From Unio delphinus (taxonomy: Eukaryota > Mollusca > Bivalvia > Unionida > Unionidae), in assembly GCA_029339505.1 (NCBI GenBank), contig JAQISU010000167.1:3223501-3287500 (forward strand): 64,000 nt of DNA. Direction: 5' to 3'. Every line of letters starts with the position of its first letter. Positions within the stretch are counted from its first letter, which is position 1. The translations under genes were made by a program, and so were the position numbers. The notes under the pieces are model-generated. The model was not told the origin of the DNA. It did not search any database and saw nothing but the letters and a program-made list of their open reading frames with translations. Below are positions 19,135-32,045 of the stretch, piece by piece.

Positions 19135-19280
19135 TCAGATCTCATAGACACAAATCTAAATTTCTTTGTACCACATTGCACGCATTTACCAGAAAGCGCT
19201 GATCGGTTATTTTTAGTTGTAATCGTCGTCACATCATCTGTGCCAGTACGTTTTTTACACTTCACACAATATAGATCCAT
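19131..19280 (-). CDS. DUF5679-like zinc-ribbon small protein
   Basis: 49 residues, ATG at 19280, TGA at 19131-19133. It has Cys5-x2-Cys8 (LYCVKCKK), a Thr/Asn-rich middle with NNRSA, and Cys33-x2-Cys36 (GKCVQCGTKKF), then a basic end. This matches the small DUF5679 zinc-ribbon proteins found in Polintons, virophages and large DNA viruses; probably DNA-binding, exact role unknown. It is divergent from the packaging ATPase, with 5 bp between the ATGs, so the two must share control sequence inside each other's 5' ends. Confidence 0.8.
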   Translation of the reverse strand: MDLYCVKCKKRTGTDDVTTITTKNNRSALSGKCVQCGTKKFRFVSMRSD

Positions 19281-19285
19281 AATTT

Positions 19286-19957
19286 ATGTATAGAAATATG
19301 GATATAATCGATTTTTCAGCGACTAAAACAAGAGAACCAATTAAGCATCATGCAGCGCTACCAAACTCTATCCGGATGATTATAATCGGGCCATCTGGAT
19401 CCGGTAAAACGCAATTGTTACTCAATTTAATAATGAGATGGATGAAGTGGGATAAGTTGTATTTAATTGCCCCTAGCGTAGATGATCAACGATGTTATGA
19501 AGTGTTAAAGGATTTTAACGAGAATGCATCAGAAATTAAGGGTGAGAACGCCATTGATTTTATAACCGATATCGATAAAGCACCGAGTATTGATGATATT
19601 GATGGAGATATTAACAATTTAGTCGTATACGACGATATAATGTTGGATAAACAAAAAAATCCTGCTAGAATATTTTCCCGTGGGCGTCACAAAAACACTG
19701 ACGTGATATATGTCACTCAACGCTACACTCAGGTTCCAAAAGTCATCAGAGATAACTGCAATATTCTTTCTGTATTCAACGGAGTTGATACTCATACTCT
19801 TAGAAATATTTGGCAGACATGGTGTTCTGATATGGACTTCAATCAATTTCGAGATTTCTTTAGTCATGCTCAGTCGACTCCGCACGGATTCGCAACAATA
19901 AATTTGCATGATCCTCGGACACGATATCGTATCGGACTTGATCAAATATTCGGTTAA
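19286..19957 (+). CDS. FtsK/HerA-type genome-packaging ATPase
   Basis: 223 residues, intact. Walker A is GPSGSGKT (35-42). Walker B is LVVYDDIM with Asp116-Asp117. A sensor-like TQR follows near residue 150. The size and order fit the A32-like packaging ATPase of Polintons, adenovirus-lineage transposons and virophages, which drives DNA into the preformed capsid. ATGs at 19286 and 19298 are both possible; the second gives MDIIDFS, the more usual beginning. It is the last gene before the right TIR, as in element A, whose C-terminus is homologous. Confidence 0.93.
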   Translation: MYRNMDIIDFSATKTREPIKHHAALPNSIRMIIIGPSGSGKTQLLLNLIMRWMKWDKLYLIAPSVDDQRCYEVLKDFNENASEIKGENAIDFITDIDKAPSIDDIDGDINNLVVYDDIMLDKQKNPARIFSRGRHKNTDVIYVTQRYTQVPKVIRDNCNILSVFNGVDTHTLRNIWQTWCSDMDFNQFRDFFSHAQSTPHGFATINLHDPRTRYRIGLDQIFG

Positions 19958-19985
19958 AATCATTTATTATTTTCTGTTAACTTGT

Positions 19986-20249
19986 AGCAGCAGAGAGGGT
20001 GGATGACAACAAGTTGCGACCAAAATTAATTAAAAAATCGTAAAAATCTCCGTTTTCATTTTTTTAGTTAAAATGAGATTTCGTAGGGAAAGCTCATTAA
20101 GATTTCAATAAATTTTTTGTCTGAAAACGTTGTAGGGTTTGCCCCTGAGACATTTTTTTTGGTTAAAATGAGATCGTAGGAAGGCTCGTTTTAATGATTC
20201 AATCAAAATTTTGTCTGAAAACGTTGTAGGATTCACCCTCTCTGCTGCT
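19986..20249 (-). repeat. Right terminal inverted repeat, element B
   Basis: 264 bp, inverted copy of 5028-5291. Inner end AGCAGCAGAGAGGGTG, outer end CACCCTCTCTGCTGCT. Confidence 0.95.
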
Positions 20250-22654
<2,405 letters not shown>

Positions 22655-22663
<9 letters not shown>

Positions 22664-24859
22664 AATCGAGTATATTCTCTTTTTTATTCTCCATTCACCC
22701 CATGGTGCATGATCGATGATATTTAGTTGGTCTAGTAATCTTGAATATTTTTTACTGATATAAAACGAATCGGTAGCTACGCTAACAGAAAAATCTGGAA
22801 TTTTATTTATCATGGATAACAGATTAATCGAAACGTACGCGAGCATCGAAGATCTTAAATGGGTATACTGCGGTGATTCACAGACAATATAACTCACAAT
22901 TGTACCTAACGTAGTTCCATTTGATAAGAAATCTGTATCCCGACTTCTAAATGTATTTCTTTTCGTTGGATCAGCGATTATTAAATTTAATTCAGCATCG
23001 TCCATGATAAATCTTGTACTATGTCGTTTATGATCGTATGATCCTCCTTGGGTAAATTTACCTATTATTTTCCTACCAAGATCCCTTGCAATTTTATTTT
23101 CAAAGTCGGTTTTATCAGGATTTTCTTCATCAGAATATTTCTTTTGTTGTGGTGACCAAACTTCGGTCTGCATTCGGTATGATGAAATCGCTTCACTGAC
23201 AATCAACGACATCAACATTAAACAATCGAGCATATATCGTAACAGTACTACTAGAGCCCACTTCTTTTCTGAAAAATGTCTACCGAACTAAACATAACAG
23301 ATCGGATGAAGGTTTTCTGTAAACTCGAATGATTCAATACAAGCGAATCCAGTAAGATCAAAATCAGCTAATGGTCCATTTATTGATACTCGCGTCATCT
23401 CTTGTGTCGGGTGACCGAATCTTTTAAAATACCCAGAACACTTTCCGTATCCCAGAAAACTTCCAGGATAACATGCAACCATATCAACCAAGATAACATC
23501 TTTACGCGAGTATTTACGGTTCCACAGTCCACCCTGCCCATATTGAATACAACCAAATATTATATCATCAACAAGATCAAACCGAGTTGGTTTCCAGGAA
23601 TTTTTCTCTCTAGCGAAATGAGCTGCAACCGATGGAACAGTAAAACATTCACCGAGTAATTTTTCGTCAGGGGTATATTCTCTCATTTTCTCGTGGAGGG
23701 ATTCTGTTCGATAAATATCACCATTTGATCTTACAAACTAATCGGATTCATCTTCAGAACTAAACAACCACACGGATCAGAGGCGTAGTTGAGGTGGGTG
23801 GTGCAGGGGGGTACATATGTCCCCGGGCGCCAAGGTACAGGGGCGCCAAAATGAGGCTTACAACGTTACATTATAATAAGTAAACAAGGGTAATTAATCG
23901 GTCACATGATCGCTGGGGCGCCAATTTTATAGTTCGTCGCCGGGCGCAAGATATCATGGCTACGCCTCTGACATGGATACAGGATCATGTTTACTTATTT
24001 CATTAATAAGGTCGAATATATCACCGTTATAGAGTTTAACCGTCCTCGTGCATCGAAATGTTGTTACTGCATTAGTCCACGCATGCGCATTATGATCAAC
24101 AATTTCGATTAAAGCTCCCTTTGATTTAAATTTTGATTCGTATACGATCTCTCCTGTTATCGTTTTTACTGTTATAGGGAACTTTAATTTCTTTCCAAGT
24201 TCAGCAACATCTTTGATAGATGCTCCGGTACATTTGACCTTTTCTGCCCACGAATTTATTATATTACGTCGGTTATCCGTTAACCCCTTCCCACGAGTCG
24301 AAACAGTGAACTGTTCTGTTATTCGTTCGGCCACACAATTTATCTTTGAGAATTTCATCGGCTTTAGATTATCAATGTTGGGTTTCTCAAGCATATATAT
24401 CCCATAGATAACCGCTGTTACAGGATAACAGTAATATAGTTTATCAATTCCCGTCAACATCCATGGTTTGGAACCTTTACTCAGTATGGCAGCTTTTTTG
24501 TTATGGAGGACAGGACCACGTTTATCACGAATAATCCAATTGTTTGTATCTGATAGTACGATAAATTTGATCTTTAAAATATATTTTCTATCGTCAAGGT
24601 AGTTAATGATCAGCGCCGCTCGTTTCTCGTTCATCGCAGCATCTAAATTTTTAGTGTCGCTTATAATCTTAAACGTCAACCACACATGAGATGATTCAAT
24701 TTTCTGAAATTCTTTCCTGGCGTCATGTATTTTATTGATCAAGATTTTATCTGGCGGATCAACCAGATCTCGCATCGGCACAGGGAATATTCTGTCAAAA
24801 TTAAATCTTTTATTTTAGAAAGCTCGATCTTGGATAATCTCTCGAATTTCCCCCAGCAT
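22655..24859 (-). pseudogene. DNA polymerase B pseudogene, element C
   Basis: The ATG at 24859 lies beside the conserved divergent promoter. Open stretches are at 23960-24781, 23288-23686 and 22655-23233. They align in order with the element B polymerase, from one degenerate N-terminal repeat unit through motif A (LVDMVACYPGSF) and motif C (VATDSFYI). Breaks: an indel near 24790, a 193-bp MITE at 23778-23970, an in-frame TAG near 23738 where element B has Gln, and a TAG near 23287 at the Trp position. The frame enters the (AT)n array before the helicase would begin, so fusion to a helicase cannot be tested here. Confidence 0.88.
23778..23970. mobile_element. hAT-like MITE inserted in polymerase pseudogene
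   Basis: Terminal inverted repeats CAGAGGCGTAG and CTACGCCTCTG, 193 bp, GC-rich compared with its surroundings, no coding potential. Flanks are ACACGGAT (23770-23777) and ACATGGAT (23971-23978), an 8-bp duplication with one mismatch, as hAT transposons make. It splits the polymerase frame. Confidence 0.82.
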
Positions 24860-24885
24860 TATAATTAAAACAAGTATTTAAATTA

Positions 24886-24886
<1 letters not shown>
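24860..24886. promoter_or_regulatory. Conserved divergent promoter of element C
   Basis: Minus strand: TTTAAATACTTG then TTTTAATTATA and ATG. It matches the element B divergent promoter (13858-13880), with at most one or two differences. Confidence 0.55.

Positions 24887-24891
<5 letters not shown>

Positions 24892-24966
<75 letters not shown>
24892..24966. repeat. (AT)n microsatellite at LINE 5' junction
   Basis: About 75 bp of AT dinucleotides between the conserved promoter and the truncated LINE. Confidence 0.96.
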
Positions 24967-24968
<2 letters not shown>

Positions 24969-26115
24969 CACAAATTATATCTGCAAATGGAATACACTCC
25001 AGCCCAGTTGACGTATGTTGTGGAGTTCCACAGGGATCTGTTCTTGGACTTGTTCTCTTCATTCTGTATACTCAGCCGCTCTCAAGTGTCATAGATCATC
25101 ACCCAGTGTCGCACCAATTGTATGCTGATGACACCCAAATATACAAGTCTAGCCACCCAACTGAAGTTGATGCTACCATCCATGGAGTAGAGAAGTGCAT
25201 TTCTGATGTGAAATCATGGATGACATGTGACAAGCTGCAGATGAATGATGATAAAACTGAGGCTATTCCGATCACAAAACAAAGACTTTCTCATTCACAT
25301 CCTTTACCTCAGACAAAAAATATCAGCAACACCAACATTAAATTCTCACAGTCAGTACGGAACCTAGGCGTTACTCTAGACAGTGCTCTCACATTGCACC
25401 AACATGTCATGAACATATGCAAGGTTGCATATCTTGAATTGAGACGCATCAGTTTCATTCGTAAATATCTTTCAGTTGATGCCACTAAAACACTTGTGAG
25501 TTCATTAGTACTTTCAAGACTGGACTATTGTAACTCAATTCTGTCTGGTTTGTCACAATATTTACTCCAGAAACTTCAAAACGTTCAAAACACAGTTGCA
25601 CGGATCATGTTTAGAGTACTTCAATCAGAGTACACCTCACCACTGCTTTGTACCCTACATTGGCTATCAATTGGAAACAAAATCAAACACAAAATTTATT
25701 CTCTGTGCTATGTTTCGCTGAGAGACTCCAGTCCAACATACCTATCCAGCTTCACCCATGTGTATACACCAGCTAGATCTTTATGCTCTTCTTCTGATAA
25801 TCGTATACTCATTGTTCCCAAGGTGAAAACAAAGTCATATGGACAACGTTCGTTTGCACACCAGGGCCCGGCAACGTGGAGCGAATTGCCCATTGAAATT
25901 AGACACAAAGACACAGTCGTCCCTTGTGAGATTGTTTCGACTACAGGGACAAACTTAGCGACCTAATCATGTTTTGTATCTTATATGTTTTCAGCATGTT
26001 TGTCATGTTTTCCAATTTCATTGTTTTTGTCATATGTTGTTCTGTACTGTGGTCATATCATTATTGATGGTGTAAAGCGCTTAGAGCTTCGAAAGATTAG
26101 GCGCTATACAAAGTC

Positions 26116-26185
<70 letters not shown>
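24965..26185 (+). mobile_element. 5'-truncated LINE (CR1/L2-like), reverse transcriptase 3' half
   Basis: A 333-residue open frame (24965-25966) starts inside the reverse transcriptase. VPQGSVLG and YADDTQIY are RT motifs B' and C. The region after RT has LRRISFIRKYLS, LDYCNS and GPATWSELP, typical of CR1/L2-clade LINEs as I recall. The 3' UTR holds TAAAGCGCTTAGAGC and GGCGCTATACAAAGT before a (TTA)n tail (26128-26184). It inserted between the divergent zinc-finger and polymerase genes of element C. ATTAAAACAAG occurs at 24864 and 26195 and might be a target duplication, though the second copy lies within coding sequence. Confidence 0.85.
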
Positions 26186-26191
<6 letters not shown>

Positions 26192-26490
26192 ATGATTAAA
26201 ACAAGGAATCTCTGCAAGTGGTTGATGACTGTCTCTGTTACTCCTAGTAATAAATCTTGCGTAAACGAATTCTGCGGAATCCACTCGCAACGTGTCCGAA
26301 AAGGAAGTTTAGGACCAAAACCGTGTTTACAATGCGGTGTTGGAGTACGAGGTGAAACACGCTTGTGTGTGCAATGTGATGGTAAAAGATACAGAGAACT
26401 GAAACGATATTATGATTAAAAAAAAAATGCCAGCGACAGGATTATAAAAAACCCGGAAGATTATCTGATTAGATTTCAAAGTAAAGATTA
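26192..26490 (+). pseudogene. Zinc-finger protein pseudogene, element C
   Basis: It reads CKWLMTVSVTPSNKSC, PCLQCGVGVRG and LCVQCDGKRYRELKRYYD, parallel to the element B gene at 13451-13840, until TAA at 26417-26419 next to an A-run. The C-terminus (NPEDYLIRFQ) resumes in another frame. The DADKVSI repeats of element B are absent. The ATG now abuts the LINE tail. Confidence 0.8.
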
Positions 26491-26528
26491 AGGCAAATAA
26501 CGATTTAATCAAAGGATATTTATATATA

Positions 26529-26852
26529 ATGGAGCAAAAGGAATTCATGGGGCATCCTATCATAACAAACTACGAAGCAAATCGTGATGGTGTTGTCAGA
26601 CACTGTATAAAAAAAACAGTCGGTTATATCATTAACACTGGTTATCTCATGTTCAGTATTAATGAAATAAATAAAAAAGAACATCTCTCTGTCACAGATT
26701 TGCATTCGAATGTTTCAATGGAATTATCAAAGACGGTCTTGTCATTGACCATATTGATGGAGCTCAGCTCCACAATACTTTATCAAATCTGAGAGCTATC
26801 TCACAGAGTCGGAATTCTATATACGGTAATACTGGTAGATGTAAAACAACAT
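26529..26852 (+). pseudogene. NUMOD/HNH endonuclease pseudogene, element C
   Basis: The N-terminus (HPIITNYEANRDGVVRHC) matches the element B HNH protein. The HNH region is present but split by at least one frameshift near 26690, after which IDHIDGAQ-like sequence lies in another frame. Ends near 26852. Confidence 0.75.
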
Positions 26853-26859
26853 GACCTCG

Positions 26860-27021
26860 AATTAAAAAAAATCGAAATAACAAAAAATTAAAAATCAAAA
26901 ATCTAAAGAAATCAAAAATTGAATTTCAAAAATAGAAATTCAACAGAATTATGTTTACACATCTCACCATGATTCGAATCACGGTGGGAGATCGTTTTAC
27001 TCACACCGAGTTTGATATCCG

Positions 27022-27068
<47 letters not shown>

Positions 27069-27347
27069 TGTGTGTGTACATAATCTGTAGAGAGGTCATT
27101 GTAATACGTAATTCGTTATGCTGTCCTTAATTAAGATTTTATATTCCATGTGCCTTGAACCTGCTATAACACTCGAAACTAGAGGTTAAAATGTTGTGCT
27201 GTCCTTAATTCATATGCCTTGAGCCTGCCAGAGCACTCGAAACTAGAGGTTAAAGGTTGTACTGTGCTTAATTAAGATTATAAGATTCATATGGCCTTGA
27301 GCGTGCTAGAACACTCGAACCTAGAGGTTAAGGGTCATATTTTTTAA

Positions 27348-27430
<83 letters not shown>

Positions 27431-27460
27431 TGCTATAATATATGCAGTAAAGAAAATTAT
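26860..27460. other. Repeat-rich insert within element C
   Basis: It holds (GT)n at 27023-27077; three degenerate tandem copies (about 70-80 bp, each ending with ACTCGAAACTAGAGGTTAA or similar) from about 27117 to 27331; and (AT)n at 27350-27427. No coding sequence. Confidence 0.75.
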
Positions 27461-27462
27461 AA

Positions 27463-27778
27463 AATGAAAATATAAATATACAACTCGATCCAGAAAAAAT
27501 ATGTGATTTCGAGTCAATCAAACAACGAAATCTTGAGGTGGTTATACATTTTCAACGAGTATAGGCTGATAAAGAACATACAGTCTATAATGTTCCAGTC
27601 CTTATCAATGGTAAAAGATAAAGATGTAGATACGTTTGTACCACTTTCTATCGCAGTAGAAAATATTAAATTGAAACTGTCTCATGAATATGAAACAAAC
27701 AAAATTATTAACACACACGTGAGACAACTAAAAAAGATTATAAATGAAAACGCTGTTAACGATGACAGCTTGGATTAA
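27463..27778 (+). pseudogene. Small conserved protein, element C copy
   Basis: Homologue of 12528-12884. The C-terminal 91 residues are open from 27503. The N-terminus lies in another frame (DPEKICDFESI) and is cut by the (AT)n array. Confidence 0.65.
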
Positions 27779-27798
27779 TTCCTCTACAGTTCTGTTGT

Positions 27799-28200
27799 TT
27801 TATTCTGTTATAATATCCTTTTTTATTCAGATTTGTAATGTTTGATGCATTTCATCTTTTGTTTACCCATTTTAGTCGAAATATCGTAGAAATCTAGAAA
27901 AAATGTAATATTTGTAGGGTAAAACCCCGAGTCATTTTTTAAATGATTATTCAATAAATCGGTAAATGTGCCATCTTTTGCTCATAAATTAACTAAAATA
28001 GGATATATTTTTAAGAGAATATACAAATAATAGACCAAAAAAGAGATGAAATTACCGATTGATCGGTAAATCATTTAGAGAATGACTCGGGGTTTTACCC
28101 TACAAAAATCAGAAATCTGTCAGATTTTCTACGATAAAATTGAGTAAAATGGATAAAAAGATAAAATGCATCAAATCTGTAAAGAAATATTCTGTTTTAC
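27799..28200. repeat. Large imperfect inverted repeat between convergent genes
   Basis: The arms are about 150 bp. The best-conserved part is GTAGGGTAAAACCCCGAGTC at about 27915-27934 and its complement at about 28083-28102. Further matching words are TTTGATGCATTT and ATCGTAGAAA. The repeat fills the gap between a plus-strand gene ending at 27778 and a minus-strand frame ending at 28206. Confidence 0.85.
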
Positions 28201-28205
28201 TAATT

Positions 28206-28537
28206 TTATTCAGAACTATATGATATTCTTTTAAGTTCATCAAGTTTAATGCAGGAATGCGCGTAGTTTATAATCTGATCTCGGTCACACGTGATCATAG
28301 AAATATGTTCTAGCCGCAATCTATCTAACTGTTCTTGCGTCAGTAAAAAATCTTCCTCACCGAACCCATCAATGACTATATCAACGACGTTGAATGAAGA
28401 CTGTGTAAATATTAAATTGATTGCATTTCCAAGTGCTTTCTTGTCGTGTATAAAAACCTTTACGTTATGACCGCAGGTGATGTCATTGTTACCGTGGACA
28501 ATAAAAGACCGGCAACAACCGCGGAGACTGCGTATAA
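28206..28537 (-). CDS. Unidentified open frame in element C
   Basis: Open frame of about 110 codons ending in TAA at 28206-28208, with no obvious ATG. It contains FIVHGNNDITCGHNVKVF and, nearer the end, DGFGEEDFLLTQEQLDRLR. It begins in a different frame inside the membrane-protein homologue, so a deletion or frameshift has joined them. Composition looks like real protein. I do not recognise it, and I see no counterpart in element B. Confidence 0.4.
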
Positions 28538-28654
28538 AATTATATCAATGACAATTACACGTCTGTGATATATTTTTACTTTTATCGTGTAAGTATCAAC
28601 GATAGATTCTAATTTATCTTGCCACTCACGCGCTTAATTGTATCTATTGTCCAT
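28480..28654 (-). pseudogene. Membrane protein pseudogene, element C (5' part)
   Basis: ATG at 28654, then an in-frame TAA six codons later. YHRRVIVIDIILYAVSAVV matches the hydrophobic start of the element B protein at 6791-7336. Homology is lost after the hydrophobic segment. Confidence 0.7.
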
Positions 28655-28659
28655 ATTAT

Positions 28660-29783
28660 TTACGCTGTAATCAATTGAGGTTTTTCGGCAACAAATTCCA
28701 GACATCACCAGGTCGTTGCTGCAGTTAATTTCTTGTCGGATGCAACCAAGATAAAAGTCTTTTCGTCTCCACGGTTTAATATAACAGATACGGTTCCAGA
28801 GAACTTATCCGCTGAGTGACGCCATGAATACGTGTTAAATATCTCGAATTTTGCACTACTAAACACAAACAATCTGTACACGCGAGTAACTTCCGCGGTA
28901 TTTTTGATGGTATTATTTTGTTGAGACCATGTTGTTGATCCTGATGGTATTGTGTATACGACGTTGTTAATCCGCCTGTGGAGAATTTTACCCTGATATT
29001 TTTCAAGGAGATAAATTTTATTAATAATATCACGAGCATCACTTACACTATCTTCCTGTGTTTTATTAATCGTATCGATTGACGTTTTAATATCAGAAAG
29101 TTTCGTATCAACGATTAAAGGTTTTCCAAAGAATCCTTCTGCAATTTTATCGATCTTTCTGAAATTTCTACGGAGATTTGTAAACGCACCTACGTGAACG
29201 TCATACTCGGCTCTCAGCGTAGATAATTTTTCGTCTACGGTATTGTGATCGTTTATGTGAAGTTCGTCTTCGGTTTTTAACGTGGATAATGTACCACTAA
29301 CGGCATCATGTTAGGTTTTTAACGTAGATAATTTACCATCAACAGTGTCAACGTATCTTTTTGTTTCCGCATCGTCATCTGATGTTGAATCTCCTAGGAC
29401 GGTTATTTTATTTCCGTTCATGGAAAGTTCCCCTGTTAATACACCACCTGACGCTGATAATCGTTTCTGAACATGTTTTACAATCTCACTTTTTATATAC
29501 TCTATCGATATACCTGAATCTCGTATTTTTCAGCTATCGGTAAATACCGGAATATTATCCATAGCAGCGCCAAGAACCCTACGAACTATATCATTCCACT
29601 TAATATTACTTGTTTTCAAATCACCATGTTTGTCCTGAAAAAAACAACTTCGTCTCGGTCAACCCCAGCTAGTTTCATTATATCAGCAAGGTCATCTCGT
29701 GTTGCATATTTTGATGCGTCGAAATCTTTATCGGTTCCCTTGTCGGTTTTTCTGATCAAAGATCTTCCGTTAAAATCGACCAT
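28660..29783 (-). pseudogene. Fiber-like protein pseudogene, element C
   Basis: ATG at 29783 (MVDFNGRSLI). The N-terminus matches the element B fiber (GRSL and DPNEIVVF/DRDEVVFF), and the C-terminal beta-rich region ends in EFVAEKPQ. Stops and shifts occur near 29640, 29310 and 29040. The shaft is longer than in element B and carries repeats around LSTLK. Confidence 0.75.
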
Positions 29784-29811
29784 TATATATGTGTATAATT
29801 TTAAATACCTG

Positions 29812-30158
29812 TCCAACGATTACTTGTGTATTCGTGTACAACCTTGTGAGGTGGTTTAGTTGATTTTGATATCGCATCAAGTACAGCGATAGATTCACGG
29901 CCACATATCGGTGGGTCTGTCATTGTCTGTGTCGGTAACGTTGAATACATGGTTCTGGCAGGTTATTGATTAATATAAAATTAAAACTCAACTGGTCCAT
30001 ACGAATCAAAATAAACAATTCCGCGTGGATCAATCGCATATGCAACCCAGTGAGTTCCTGGACCGGAATTCGAATAGAGATTGATGATACCGGTTTCAAC
30101 ATGATGTGGTTTTTTCGGTAATTGATCGCGCATAAACACTCCTCTAAAATGTTCCATT
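29812..30158 (-). pseudogene. Adenain-like protease pseudogene, element C
   Basis: It has FRGVFMRDQLP, GTHWVAYAID and VYFDSYG, then an indel/stop near 29990. PTQTMTDPPICG resumes in another frame, so all four catalytic positions are recognisable but not in one frame. Confidence 0.85.
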
Positions 30159-30164
30159 TTAATC

Positions 30165-30649
30165 TTTTAGCAGCATTTATCAAATCAAAATTTGACATCG
30201 GTATTATATTCCTGGAAGTCTCAGTCCTTTTCCTAAATAAGATCCCGGAAGTCTGAGACCGCGTCCCTTTTGTATACCCTTATCCTGTTGCTTTCTTTAA
30301 TGCCATTACAGCGGCGGTTCCAACAGCACCTAACGCAGCCACTTTTACAACTGCAGGTGCTCCCGCAGCAATTAATGCTGGTATTGCTGCAAGAAGTGGA
30401 AATATACCTCTTGATTTAATCATACCTTTGATGGCACTTGGAGAAAATTCAAGTTGAACTCCAGTTTTTGATACCAGAGCTTTACTGAAACGTTTAAGCT
30501 GATTACCTGTTAACGATAATTTGTTTGGAATACCACTCATTTGTTTTTTCTTTAACGTTATTTTTGCCCCACATTGATTTGCGTTCTTTGATTGCTATTT
30601 TTTTTATCTGACTTTGAATCAGATTTGAGTTAACATGACTATACGACAT
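30165..30649 (-). pseudogene. pVI-like protein pseudogene, element C
   Basis: ATG at 30649 (MSYS). The central part, open at 30280-30540, shares LSLTGNQLKRF and the Gly/Ala-rich GIFPLLAAIPAL segment with element B. The N-terminus and the SNFDLINAAK end are in other frames. Confidence 0.8.
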
Positions 30650-30675
30650 TTTTATATTTACTCGATTGATTTTAA

Positions 30676-32033
30676 TTACATGTTCTCTACTGGTGCATCA
30701 ACGACTCGCATTTGTCCACCAACACCCTCGAGTAACACTGCTCTGTCGCTAAGTATAACAGCGATCGCTCTGAAACCAGCAGGAACAACAGGTGGACCTA
30801 CAGCACCAGGAGGAAAATAACCTACTTGAGCTCGAAAATATATATCAACAACAGATTGTCTAAATAAATCCAAATATTCCAGTGAAAAGTAATAGATCGG
30901 ATATAATGTTGTAAAATCTTTTGTGATATTTGCGAACCGGTATCTACATTTAGATCGCGCCCCATAAATGACATTAAACGATGATATGCACGTGCAACTT
31001 TATTCTGTCCAAAATTCAAAGTAACTTCCTCGGCACGTTCCATGATGTCCATTTATTCTTAAACTAACCTCGGTAACATCAAGTGTGTCAAATACAATCG
31101 GATTTCCTTCCTGATTATTTACTCGTACATTTTCTTGAAATGAGATAAAAATATCTCGTGGTGCTGAAACCCCTTGTTGTGCTGCTATATGCCATGTAAA
31201 TAAACCAGCAGCATTACCTTGATTACTATCTGTAGCTATTGTTTTCCATGATAGCAGTGATTTACCACCTTGATTCATGAAAGAAAGCAATTTATTTTCT
31301 TCTGTAAATAGTTGGAACCATTACTGGCATCCACAATGATATTTTGTTATTACTACTTTACCAGCAACGCCTCCGGATTGCATCATTGTCGGATTCTTTT
31401 CTGTTAAGTACCACACTGTGTTTAGCACCGAACATAACCTTCCTAATATCTCTGCAAAATAAAAAAATATGAGATAACGGAATCACACATGAAAACGTCT
31501 CGTTTGCGTTTAACATTAATCTACGTGCTGCGAATCCGAGATGGAAATTTTCGTTCATTGACGCAACTTCAGTTCCAGCTGCATTCATCGTTACATTCTG
31601 TTTTCTGGATGATCATTTGTATCATTTGTAAACATCATTGATGGACCGGCTGATCTTGAATAGTCGTCGGAGTATCTAGCTAGACCAAGTATCTTCGTAG
31701 CAATATCAACATTTTCCAGGCATGATTCGATGTGTTTCCATCGATCATATAGGTAGCACTGCTGAATAACGCCATGATACCGTTACTGACAAAACCAACT
31801 CTGTCACAGATTCCATATTCTGTATCATCTGCTTTTATAAGCCGACCTTCAACTTCGATAAATACCTCAGCTGGTAAGAAATACCGACTTGTATCTTGAA
31901 CTCGTAATTCGATTCTTCCACATTGATTTGCTTGTACTGCATCGTAAGAATAATATTGATAATCGCGCAGGGAATCATTTTTACGAACTGGTTCACCCAT
32001 CTCTAACGCTGTATCAATTTCACGCTTAAACAT
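30676..32033 (-). pseudogene. Major capsid protein pseudogene, element C
   Basis: ATG at 32033 (MFKRE). Fragments in order at 31680-32033, 31358-31588, 31000-31290 and 30676-30873 cover the whole protein, with at least three frameshifts. The fragment at 31000-31290 is continuous across the region equivalent to the element B stop, which shows that the capsid protein is one gene. Confidence 0.9.
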
Positions 32034-32045
32034 TTTATTGTAATT

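Larger units (their letters stand above)
5028..20249. mobile_element. Complete Maverick/Polinton element B (15.2 kb)
   Basis: It is bounded by 264-bp TIRs (5028-5291 and 19986-20249) and flanked by TATAC(A) on the left and TATACA on the right, which suggests the 6-bp target duplication typical of Polintons; the first A is ambiguous. Inside is a full Polinton set: protein-primed-type PolB, retroviral-type integrase, FtsK/HerA ATPase, adenain-like protease, a major capsid protein and several minor capsid homologues. Accessory genes include PLA2, two HNH proteins, zinc-finger proteins, a fiber-like protein and an SF1 helicase fused to the polymerase. TIR near-identity indicates a recent insertion, yet several genes carry one in-frame stop each, so this copy is probably not autonomous now. 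Confidence 0.95.
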
